Positions 54,681 through 64,000 of a stretch of 64,000 nt of DNA are shown here, in pieces. How positions within the stretch are numbered: position 1 is the first letter of the stretch; every line of letters starts with the position of its first letter. The translations under genes and the position numbers were made by a program. Source of the stretch: Mariannaea sp. PMI_226 (taxonomy: Eukaryota; Ascomycota; Sordariomycetes; Hypocreales; Nectriaceae); NCBI GenBank assembly GCA_024336345.1, contig JANFOG010000007.1, positions 1,240,001 through 1,304,000 on the forward strand. The letters are read 5' to 3'. Below the pieces are notes generated by a model. It did not search any database. It saw nothing but the letters and a program-made list of their open reading frames with translations, and was not told the DNA's origin.

Positions 54681-55104
54681 ATTATAACTACGGTCCTTTT
54701 TTGACTTCTTTCAACCTAGCGCCCCAGGTTGGCCAGCGACTATTCTATTGTGACCTGTGTACGGGATTTCCCAGATGGGAGAGGGCCTGGCAGCGCCTAT
54801 TCTACCAATGCGTATAGGTATGATACTCCTGATTTTGAGCAATGCCATATTTGGCAACGCCGAGTTAAATAAAGCTGATCAATATCATTTGGTCTTCAGT
54901 CCTTGGAACTCTATGAGTTCGGTGATTTATTTACCGCACCCTAATTTTACATGTGCTGCTGATGTCCATGGTCAAGATATGACGAGGAAAGTCGACTCAG
55001 CTGTGATCTCGTCGCCGCCTCATCGGTCCATCATATACGCTTCCATTAAGGTCGTTCCTCTACAAAATTTTGTCGCACATCAATCTTGGTCTTTATTACT
55101 GAAT

Positions 55105-55671
55105 ATGGAAGATGAAAACCCATATCATTGCGATCATCCAGGCTGCGATGCAAAATGTGCGACACCACTCATTCTAACCACACATCAACAAATACATACG
55201 GGAAAGAAGGCATTTAAATGCAGTCACCTAAACTGCGCGTGGGAATTTGAGACTCACGACAGGCTAATCGCACATATGCGCAGCCATACAGAAGAGAAAC
55301 CATTTTCGTGCGATCACCCAGGCTGTACGCGGACATTCACACGCCGGGATCACTTACAAAATCATAAGTTCATCCATACGAAAGAGTGGCCACATCAGTG
55401 CGATCATCTAAACTGCGACAAGGGATTCCCGACAAAAAACGCCCTAGACATACATAAACGAACCCATACAGGAGTGAAGCCATTCCAGTGCGATTTCCTA
55501 AACTGCGACGAGAAATTCAGTACAAGGCGTGTCCTAAAAATACATGAGCGAACTCATACAGGGGAGAAGCCATATCATTGCGAGCGTCCAAACTGCATCA
55601 AACAATTTTCACAGCAGGCCGGCCTAAATGCACATAGAATATCCCATACGCGAGGCAAACTATATCGGTGA
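55105..55671 (+). CDS. C2H2 zinc-finger protein, six fingers, apparently truncated
   Basis: From ATG 55105 the ORF encodes six TFIIIA-type fingers (C-x4-C-x12-H-x3-H), with HTGEKPY-like linkers: CDHPGCDAKCATPLILTTHQ first and CERPNCIKQFSQQAGLNAH last. A stop (TGA 55669-55671) falls where a seventh finger should begin; the following frame reads DHPSCDGEFRKK before breaking up, so one base change probably cut the array short. The frame is also open upstream to about 54757 with little family character, so a longer start is possible. Likely DNA binding in the nucleus. Confidence 0.75.
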   Translation: MEDENPYHCDHPGCDAKCATPLILTTHQQIHTGKKAFKCSHLNCAWEFETHDRLIAHMRSHTEEKPFSCDHPGCTRTFTRRDHLQNHKFIHTKEWPHQCDHLNCDKGFPTKNALDIHKRTHTGVKPFQCDFLNCDEKFSTRRVLKIHERTHTGEKPYHCERPNCIKQFSQQAGLNAHRISHTRGKLYR

Positions 55672-56227
55672 GATCATCCAAGCTGCGATGGGGAATTCCG
55701 GAAAAAAGCCAACTAACCATTTACCATCGGGCCAATATAGGAGAGATGTCACTCAGGCTATACATCATTGCTGATGGCAGTGACCAGTTTCACATCAGCT
55801 GGAATTGCAATAGCCATATCCGTGCAATTGTCAAAATTTGGAGATATTCAAGTAAAACAGCAAATTAATACGCCCTTGGGCGGAATGCTGCTCCAGAGAA
55901 ATGCACATGCAGAGGTGGCTGGTAACTGTCACAAGGAACAGAGAAAAATGTGGGCCGATATGTTGTGTCACATAGAATAGAGTCAACTTCAAGGCATAGA
56001 AGGTCTTGATTTTCAGCTATGGAAAAGTCCTATAGCAGGCTATTTATCTTCTATGGATAGGGCAGTCTATAGGGGCTTGACCCCTATAAGGTCTCACTGT
56101 TCCTGTTGTTATAGGTTGTGTTTTACTTACACAGTCATAGCTGCCGGCGATCTCTTCACCGCACAGCAGCTTTGGTGTTGACCGCTATTTGACATGTTGT
56201 ACAGTACATGTTATGAGGGTTGATATC
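55672..56227. other. Zinc-finger relic and intergenic DNA
   Basis: The first 100 bp carry a decayed seventh finger. Beyond that there is a short tract around 56040-56100 with two copies of a CTATAGG-type word, and no gene. Confidence 0.4.
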
Positions 56228-56338
56228 TGTCAGGGACCAAGGAAGTGTATATCTCGATAAAGATATTACGGAGCTCAAGAGATATGAGGGTGTAGGTAAA
56301 CCGAGATGAGGAATTTATCTTCACCTTCAATACACACA
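56228..56338 (+). repeat. LTR-like dispersed repeat, copy A
   Basis: About 111 bp starting TGTCAGGGACC and ending ATACACACA. Copy B lies 2.6 kb away in the same orientation at roughly 80% identity by eye. TG...CA ends suggest a solo LTR or LTR fragment. Confidence 0.6.
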
Positions 56339-57472
56339 TAACTTACCCTCCTTATACAACTAGAAGTCAATTCATAACAAAATCCATTATGGTAGCGACT
56401 GCGAAGTCCGAGCACAAAATGCCGTAGGCGACTGATAGGTGGGCGCCCGGGCACCCATTTATCCTTGGGCTTGATTAGGCCAAAGCTTACTTTGGCGACT
56501 GGCGCCCTTACTTGGGGAATGGTTTGGTAGCAACTCCCAAGGGCAATGTATTCCGGCGCGTCGCAGTAACGCTCTTCGCAACTAATGCAAATTTGGGTAT
56601 TGATAAGTATCTGAGTATCTGCCCTCTCAACTGGCCACAATCGTAATTCCACCACAAACCACAAACTTCTCGTCGAAGAAGGGAGCGGCTCTCATCTCTA
56701 TTTGGGACCCACTGAACTCTAAATTGATACCTCAGTTGTCTTCCAACTGGCTTTCCACTGGCCTTCCATGGGTGTCGGTGGGACCGTCGGAAAAGTCAAT
56801 CCAAGTAGCAAGCATCCTCTGTGTAACCTGCAGACTCTCCCATTTTTTTCAATTTTTCGATCAAGTTGCTGGAAATAACAGAAAGAGTTAGAGAGGATAA
56901 TTATGACCAAGGACAGAGTATAGCTGTAAGGGCTAGTTATGAGACCAAGTCGTATTTCTATTCAACTTTAGGAGTTCATAGCCATGACCCCGACTTCCCT
57001 TCATATCCCTCGACAATGCAATGAAGTTCTAGTCCTTCTGAGATGAGATGTGCTGGCTCGCCTCTAACTGCCTTCTGTTCTGCTCCTCCGTAGGCTTAAG
57101 GTGTTCTTGATAAAACTGGAGCCCCCAACGCCCGACCAGCCCTCAAGTACAATTGTGGCGGTGTTCAAGTGTGACTAGGCTCCGAAGCCATGCGAATACT
57201 GCAATTCTATTAGTCCTTCCCAACCAAAACAAGTTTTTCGTTGCCACTAGCAATGGAACTAGGAACCCCAAATTTCGCTGGACAATGGGCACTGGTGTAC
57301 AGTAAAATACCTCGGACTACTTCCCTTCCATGAAGCTCTCTTCCAGCCCCGCGACAACCAGATTGAACTCGAAACACTAACCTAGTTATGCTAGCTTCTG
57401 TGCAGTATGAAAAATGATGACATGTGAGATTCCTGACCGTCACGAGTCCCATTCAATCCTCACATGTTCCAG
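56339..57472. other. Region without a recognisable gene
   Basis: Short ORFs only. The 129-codon minus-strand ORF at 56275-56664 runs into repeat copy A and has Cys pairs (CISCEERYC), but no family is recognised. Confidence 0.35.
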
Positions 57473-58192
57473 TTACATCGTAGAGGAGATTGAAGGCCAC
57501 TATGTCGACAAAAATGTTAGCATATCATACCTCGTCGCACCGTAACTACATGGCACTGACGTTTCTTCCAGGAAACTATATTTTTGAAGGTCAAGTGGGA
57601 GGGTTATGAAGAGGAAGACGACCGGACATGGGAGCCAGAAGACAATCTTACGTATGTACTAAGCGCGCCTGCTAGATGCTGCATTTCCCAACAACTTATT
57701 TTTTTTAGTATATCAGGAAATCATATGCTTGAGCAGTATTATAGTGAGTTCGGAGGAAGAGCCGCAATCATCGAGCAATCGAAGAAAGCGGCACACCTTA
57801 GAAGGCAAACACCACTGTCCAGAACACTAACTGCGCAACCACCGAGCTGTTCCAAGGGGGAAAAGAAACATCTCACCGATGAAGTGTCGTCTGCGGCTCC
57901 GAAGCACTGGAACCCTCCTTCAGGGTCATGGGAGGATGAGATGGTGACAATTAATGCATGTGACGTCGGCGGCGATGGCAAGCTAGTCATTTATCTTGCT
58001 TGGGAAAATGGCGCAAAGACTAAGCATGACGCGCAAACTATTTACGGCAAGTGTCCCCAAAAATACAATGGTGAGCAAATCATAGTTGATTTGCTCTTTA
58101 TATGGATATTGATGGCAGAATTGGACTATGATATAAAGCTACCTACCATTCACTTGAGCTGTGCACATGCATACAGTATGCACCAATCATAA
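57473..58192 (+). pseudogene. HP1-like fragment with chromo and chromoshadow domains
   Basis: Exons about 57473-57515, 57572-57651 and from 57709 join in frame. The first two give a chromodomain (YIVEEIEGHYVDKN, then LKVKWEGYEEEDDRTWEPED) with the aromatic cage residues Tyr, Trp and Trp. After a basic hinge, a chromoshadow-like segment follows: WNPPSGSWEDEMVTINACD, LVIYLAWENGAKTKH, YGKCPQK. That order is specific to HP1 proteins rather than retroelement chromodomains. No start codon or N-terminal part is visible, and the chromoshadow end (the FYE-H helix) is not found, so probably a partial copy. Confidence 0.6.
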
Positions 58193-58795
58193 GCGAGGAC
58201 TGGTAGATGAATGTCACCTTTTGTCCCTAAGGCCCAATTGGATCTAAAAAGGGATCTCAATACTTCCAGCTTTGACTACTATTACAGTCAAATGCAAGCT
58301 CAGTGTCAGCATTATAATATGACCATATTGCCAAAGATGGACAAAATGTCTACTTTGGAGAGTATATTCGGTACAGTAGTTTGCCTCTTTCTTATCAAAT
58401 TACTTTAACCGAAAAACTAACGCTAGGCCTGGGCGTGACTGTATATAATAATAGCTATACCATCCGAGTTTAGCTCCCCCACAATCACATATTGTAAAGG
58501 AAAGCATAAGCCTGCATAGGATGAATAGACCCTCAATAGGTTCGGGCTCGCCTCAACACTGCGCCCTCCGGGTACAAGTCCAGTAGGCGTAACTACGAAC
58601 TGGTTCTTGCCCCTCACTCCTCACAACTCTATCTTCGTATTGACCCATGCCAGGTTTTCAGTTGTTCTAGTGAGAATCAAGGCCGCCTTGTTTCAATCAC
58701 TACCCAGAGCTCAATTACCCATGTTCTACACCATCTCCAGCCCGACCGTAGAGACGTCTTGCCATGCCGATAAATTTACCCTATAGATGTAAAGT
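58193..58795. other. Intergenic region
   Basis: No gene supported; short ORFs on both strands without family features. Confidence 0.4.
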
Positions 58796-61293
58796 TGTCA
58801 GGGGCGAAGGGAGTGTATTTTTGGATATAAAGATATTACGGAGCTCGAGGGATATAAGGATGTAAATAAACCTGGATGAGGGATTTTTATCTACCTTCAA
58901 TATACACACTGGGCCTTTTTGCAATATGTATTGTTTGCCCATTTGTTTCCAATCAAGACACCACTTGTAACTTACTTTATCATACCGTTGAGGCAAACCC
59001 ATTGCCTTCCGATACTGTTGGTTCGTTTTAATACTGCCACGAGGCTGCACATTGTACCAAGCTTGTCTTGCTTCAACATATCTCTGGTGGATGGCCCGCG
59101 GGTCATCGTATCTGAGCATGGGTGCTGGCGTCGTCCCTGCTGTTGCTTTTTGGTCTGCCACTATCTGGACGACCACTATGCAGTCTGCAACTTCCTCAAC
59201 TGTAGATGTCTGGCTTGCCGGCGCGTGGTCTACCAATCCTTCCAATTCCAGGATTGCCCCTATCTGGCCCGCTTCTGCGTGGCTCGCCAGTGGTTCAACT
59301 TCTGTCGTCAAACTTGCATCTATCTGACCTACAGCTGCCTGAACTGAAGTTTTCTCTGTGGCTGCTGGTGCCACTATTACAGCTGCTATCGTCTGGGCTA
59401 TCTGTGCCGCTACTTCTGTAGTTGATCCTGATAACTGGAAGAGCTCTTCATATCGCATGGGGCATGCCTTGGAAGTCATGATGTGACCCACTGTATGACA
59501 TCTGCTGCATTTAGGCTGTGTCCTTGGCTGCATTGTTGTTTGAATCACTTCGAATGCGCTAGGCTCTCGCCTTGTGCTTGCCATTGACCAATTGCGCCTC
59601 CGATTTAACTGACTTGACACTGCTCTAGGCTCTAGCATTGGCTGTGGTTGAGATATATCTCGCTTTAAGTGCCAGTGGGGATGAAAGTGCTCTAGCAATA
59701 GGGTTCGCCCTTCTTCTTCAAGCCTTTTTAGGGTATGAACACACAGCAGTCCATATAAGGACGTGAAGGTCCTAGTACAGGAAGCTTTGAGTGGCCTTAA
59801 GAGCAATTGCCGTTGTTCTAGTACTTTACGCAAGGCCTTATGCGACACCTAGACCTTTATTGCTTCGAACAATACCCCGGAGACGTCTAATGGCCTTGAT
59901 ACCTGCTGAGAAGCCCGCATATACTTCAGCTCCTTCAGCTGGTTTGTTACAGCAGGTCTCATGGCTTGCCAAACATCAAAGAGATCCAAGGTAGATATCT
60001 TGATATAAGCTTTGATTAATGAATGAATTCCTTCGCCCTGGAAGATGTATTAGTCTCTCTATCTTCTATCATGCCATAAGCCACCTGCCTTGAGGTAGCC
60101 ACATTGCCAAAATGTAAGTGCGCATCCACCCATGCTCTAACGATCCTCTCTTTGAATGGGTCAAGCCAGGTTGTCCAGATATATCCAACCGCTTCTGTAT
60201 ATTTCTCGGCATATTTACGCTCAAAGGAAGTCAGATACTCTTGAAATATCGTTTCATTTGGTGAGGCGACAATTGAGTGCCAGAATGCGTAGAACTCATC
60301 CCATCTCCGTTCTCCCTGGCTCTTGTCGGTTAGAAAGGCCGGCCGGCAATGTTGTAGCACCGCCTTATTGACGTGCCAAGTGCAAAGCAGCCCCTTCGAT
60401 AAAGGGAACCAGGTTGCTGCAGCATTGATCGCAGCTAGGCATCGGTCTGTCAAGACAACAGAAGGAAGGTCGCGCTCATAGAGGGATCTAAGATGTTGCA
60501 AAGCCCAAGAGTAGTCCTCTTCTGTCTCTCCAGAGAGAAATGCAAAAGCAACACAGAAAGAGCGCTCGCAAGCGTCGACGCCAACCATATCAAGAAGTGG
60601 CATACTGTGCTTATTTGTCTTGTAGGTGCAGTCTAGTAGCAGGACATCGGGATTGCATTGGAGGTATGCAATAGACTCCGGATGGGCAAAGAAGATTGCC
60701 GTAAGTCGATTATCTGAATCCAACCGGACCTGGCACCGGAACCCCTCCTCATGCAATTGGTTGACCAGTGCTTGTATGCTGCTTTGGCCCTCGCGCAGAT
60801 CTCTCCTTGTAGCTCCAATCTGGTTATAGATATCTTTCTGGGGTGCAAGAGTATTGGAATTGTTATAGAGATAGGTCCTGATTTCGCGGGGCGCAGCTCC
60901 AGAGGCGGTAAGTCTTGAGATAACTTGATTATCATTCTCGCTAAGCTGGCGATGTGCTGGGTGCGCAGATGGGTCCTCGCTTGGTGGGTGGTTGTGTAGG
61001 GCAAATTGCTGGCCTGGTCGATGGCTCAGGACCCAAGAAGCCCCATCTAGGGATTCTTTTGCGAGCACTGAGAATTTGCACCCTGTTCCGCGGCTACATG
61101 TACGGCGTTTTCTTTGGATTGATGTGCTTGGTGGAAGCTTATTTCGATCACATGCAAATACAACTTTAACCCGGCCATTTGGAGTCTTGGAAAATTTCCC
61201 TGTAGTGAATGCATAGCCTCTGGTCTTTGCCCAGGAATTTATAGCAGCAAGGAGCGATTCACGTGAATCGTATACACCCTCCGACGGGAGCAC
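58781..61293 (-). pseudogene. MULE (Mutator-like) transposase with FAR1-type domain
   Basis: The minus strand starts at 61293 with a FAR1/WRKY-GCM1-like DNA-binding region (RGYAFTTGKFSKTPNGRVK; CSRGTGCKFSVLA; LHNHPPSEDP), followed by the MULE catalytic core (LLDCTYKTNKHSMPLLDMVG; VVLTDRCLAAINA; LLCTWHVNKAVL). Near 60016-60025 a repeated ATTC shifts the frame; the next frame (KISTLDLFDVWQAM) runs to a TAG at about 59849 and then continues in the ORF 59848-58781 with the zinc knuckle CSRCHTVGHIMTSKACP. The element is therefore broken at two places and probably inactive. Terminal inverted repeats were not found. Confidence 0.8.
58796..58908 (+). repeat. LTR-like dispersed repeat, copy B
   Basis: Starts TGTCAGGGGCG and ends TATACACA; similar to copy A at 56228. 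It coincides with the 3' end of the MULE transposase reading frame. Confidence 0.6.
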
Positions 61294-61474
61294 GTCGTCA
61301 GGGAATACAGAAGTGGTGGGATTTGCGGAAAGGGGGCGCGCAAAAGTTAGTCAGCAGGGCGCGCAATTCTAAATGCGCGCCCGGGCGCCTCTGTAGGGGC
61401 CGCCCCTTCCTTGTCAGCGGTTGAAAAAACCAAAAAAAAAATTAAATAATAAAAGAGACAACAGAAACTTACCA
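61294..61474. other. MULE upstream flank, GC-rich
   Basis: GCGCGCAATT-CTAAAT-GCGCGCCCGGGCGCC around 61359-61388 is rich in GCGCGC and partly palindromic, followed by an A-rich run at 61424-61445. Possibly the transposon 5' end. Confidence 0.35.
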
Positions 61475-62305
61475 GACATTTCTAAGAGCTCGCGGACCAT
61501 CTTGGGACACCCTTCAATCACCTGACCCCGCAGATCGCGTATGGGTATCAAGGTGTTGTTCTAAAGCCAGGCAGTTCGGTGGCATCATAGTTGTAATCCT
61601 TAAAGATCTGACAATAGATTTAGCCCGCAGCTCGATAGTCAAGCTCCTTCATGATATTGTAATAAAGGGGGGTGGGTTGGATCTAAGAACACTTACGGGA
61701 TAGGACTCCTGTTGGCCCTGAACTTCTGCTCTATGTGAAAGAGGGTATCCAGCAGCTTGCTCATCCTGTCCGTGGTGTCGAAGGACGGCTTGCTGATGTG
61801 GAAGTAGGGCCAGGGGAGTTTGTTGCTCGTCTCGATCTGTCGGATGGTTTTGTGGTACTTGTTGGCGACTAGGGCCTGCGCCTCCTCGTCGGAGGTGGGA
61901 AGGAAACTTACCTGTGCAAGGCCTGCGAGGATCAACCAGGTGCGCCTTTTCAGCGACGCCTTCACAGAACAGCGGCAGACTATTCAGGAAGAGGTAAAAC
62001 TTCATGTTCAATCTGTGTTATTAATAACAGTCTCGAAACCCTTCTCAGCCATATTCGGGCCAGACTGGAAGGAAGGCCATGATATACTCGATCGCGATGG
62101 ACCTGCTGAGTTATTACTGCCTGAAGACAATGCTGCTGCGTTGAAAATTATCTGTTCCATTATTCAACATTAGAATAGAGAAGTACCTCAAACCCTCACT
62201 GTAGGCGATGTCCTTGTAGTTGCCGTCACCGCAGACAAGTATGATTGAGAGCATCCAGACACCCTCAGAAGCGTTCATAACCTCGCGTATCTGTTCCATA
62301 GGCAA
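61475..62305 (-). pseudogene. Unrecognised protein-coding relic
   Basis: Three separate minus-strand stretches look like exons of one gene: MEQIREVMNASEGVWMLSII (62305-62180), SFLPTSDEEAQALVANKYHK with LPWPYFHISKPSFDTTDRM (61910-61690), and KELDYRAAG, IFKDYNYDATELPGF, QVIEGCPKMVRELLEMS (61650-61475). Frames change and a stop interrupts the last. I do not recognise the family. A plus-strand BTB fragment overlaps the middle. Confidence 0.4.
61985..62173 (+). pseudogene. BTB/POZ domain fragment
   Basis: The plus frame reads SKPFSAIFGPDWKEGHDI then LLLPEDNAAALKIICSIIQH, the typical middle of fungal BTB proteins (hydrophobic SxxF-x-M-F, then the LPEDD-AM motif). It ends in a stop at 62173 soon after, with no N-terminal start, so a fragment. 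Confidence 0.55.
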
Positions 62306-64000
62306 GCCCTCTTCTTAGGCCCAGCAGGCTGAGTGAAATATTCGCCCATTCTGCGACGTAGGGGAGCACTTACCCACTCAAGTCACGTTCCGTTATTTCT
62401 AATATCGGGGTTGCTGTGATTCATTCCGCAATCATGAATCCTCTTGGTTTGAAATTCTTGGGAATCTATACTTGTGCCGTAGGGTGGAGGGATGGTGAGG
62501 CACCCAGAAAACAACGTGAATGTAGCAGAATCTAGCAGAATCTAGCAGAATCAGAGCCTACTGACAATGGAGTTTCTCCAATGGGGGGTAACTTCGAACA
62601 AAGGGTGCCATCAAAATTCGATTGCACTTGCTGATATAGACACATATATAGTATAATTGTCCTTACGGTGATACCTTCCGTGAAGCGTAAACGGAAAGTC
62701 GGAAGGAACTTGTTTATGCGGGCGAGGTTGTTGAAACTGATACGGTATACAATCTCTAAAGCTCTTCCGACGAGATTCTTCTCTTGTTCTGACGTAGAAC
62801 AGAGAGAAAAGGGTCAGACACTATTAGCTTAATCGAGCTGAGCTGGAAGACAGTCGGTGGTATCGCGAGGATTGCAGCATGGAGGGGTCGTCTCCTAAAA
62901 CGAGGGAGAAAGAAACTAAAATCACGGACGAAATGTTATTGGGATAGCTGTGAGGAATAGAGGAATCTAAGATTGTGTAAATGGAATAGATGTGGACTAT
63001 CAAATATAAATGGAAGTTCCGAACGACGTCAGGATAACGCGCCAAGTCGGGCACACTCTCATGAGAACAGGATGGACATATTGAGCGAGAACATTGAGCG
63101 AGGACATCCAGCATTCTCATGTCCATGTTTGATCTCTGCAAGATGACGAGTGTGTTTGTATGTTCCTCACGGGTAGCTTGAGCTTGGGGAAATCATAAGC
63201 ACTAAATAGCGTGAGAGTGCGGCACAGGGAGGGGCTAGACCTTATGCAGCTCTTCCCAAGACGCGGGGGAGCTTATGTTATTCGATGTGGAACAGGTTTC
63301 CAATTCAAACTTTATTGTCAGCCACTTGCCGTATAGTGGGTCGCAGACTGCTCAGATTTGCGTCTAGACATCTTTAGAACAGACCAAGCGGTATGGCCTA
63401 GGAGCTAGCATAGAATGCAATGACTACAAGCTGGCTGGCTTGATGAATGGATTACTGACTCCCTCTAGCACAAAAATCCATACGTAGATAATATCTTGCA
63501 AGCTGCTTGGCCCGCAAAAAGGATTGATAATGTCAAGATGATGTCACATATGCGGGATCTCAAGTACTAACAAACTAGATCATAACTGTGGGTGTAATGC
63601 CGGCGATGACGGGCATCTGAAACCTTAGTACCTGAGACTAGCAGCACTTGCATGTTTCACATGTTTGTTTTTGTCAACTAGCTGAGGGGTTGGGCATAAA
63701 AGTTCAGTCAACACTTGCTAAGGACGACTAAAATGACCTGTTGACTAATCTCTGTGTATACCACAATGGCTGCATATGTAAGAATTTGTGTGGATTGAAC
63801 TGCCGCTAAGTGTAGTATCGTACATGTTGGCCAAATATTGCTTTATCCCGAGTAGTATGCCGCTGGGAGAATGTTTATGTCAACTGGATCAGTGTTGGTT
63901 GTGGCGAGTCCGTGCTTTAATCTGCTTGGGGAATTGTCGTTACTGTTTTGGGTTAAGTTAGTACGAATGAATGGTTCCAACGGCACCGGATAGCAACTCA
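62306..64000. other. Gene-poor right end of window
   Basis: 1.7 kb without a supported gene. TAGCAGAATC is tandemly repeated three times at about 62523-62552. A 105-codon minus-strand ORF at 62824-63141 has no family features. Confidence 0.4.

Noticed and set aside
57474..57660. Chromodomain as part of a second gypsy element
   Set aside because: It is followed by a chromoshadow-like segment and lacks integrase sequence upstream, which fits HP1 rather than a retroelement.
58796..61400. LTR-like repeat copy B as a terminal inverted repeat of the MULE
   Set aside because: No convincing inverted counterpart was found beyond the 5' end of the transposase (61294-61450).

Overview
This is a filamentous ascomycete (Pezizomycotina) chromosome segment. 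Most introns are short (46-133 nt) GT-AG introns with CTRAC-type branch sites. The genes are typical of the group: a highly reducing polyketide synthase (PKS), a Zn2Cys6 regulator, an NB-ARC/TPR receptor and nucleoside-phosphorylase-like proteins. AT-rich transposon relics carry C-to-T type decay that looks like repeat-induced point mutation (RIP). The genus cannot be fixed from the sequence.

Region 1 (1-13113) is the most striking part. The 3' part of a highly reducing PKS (DH end, MT, ER, KR, ACP, C-terminal carnitine acyltransferase) is followed by three spliced, intact genes for the E1-alpha, E1-beta and E2 subunits of a branched-chain 2-oxoacid dehydrogenase (BCKDH) complex. All three have mitochondrial-type presequences. 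E1-alpha and E1-beta converge; E1-beta and E2 diverge from a shared 615-bp promoter. I infer a biosynthetic cluster in which a dedicated BCKDH supplies branched acyl groups, and the carnitine acyltransferase domain may exchange them with acyl-carnitine.

Region 2 (14532-22360) is a head-to-head pair. A 1467-residue NLR-like protein (zinc-finger region, NB-ARC, nine TPRs with nearly identical units) shares a 293-bp promoter with a 977-residue protein that joins a DUF7580-like region to a C-terminal nucleoside phosphorylase (PNP_UDP) domain. A broken NACHT gene (38020-38570) and a broken PNP_UDP gene (50650-51600) lie further along.

Region 3 (22361-33500) is transposon rich: a decayed reverse-transcriptase relic, then a young Ty3/gypsy chromovirus-type element (25216-32000) with identical 192-bp LTRs. 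It has gag, a textbook -1 frameshift signal, pol, and an unusual antisense, intron-containing accessory ORF. It appears to be nested in a decayed Fot1/pogo-like transposon.

Region 4 (34269-46127) holds an intact six-exon FAD amine-oxidase-like gene, an NmrA-like relic, a possible secreted peptide, a bZIP gene split by a stop codon, an amidohydrolase lacking expected metal ligands, and an intact eight-exon Zn2Cys6 regulator next to it.

Region 5 (47303-62305) is again repeat rich: a decayed hAT element with recognisable terminal inverted repeats, the PNP_UDP relic, a C2H2 zinc-finger gene cut short, an HP1-like chromo/chromoshadow fragment, a decayed MULE transposase, and a BTB fragment. The last 1.7 kb shows no gene I can support.
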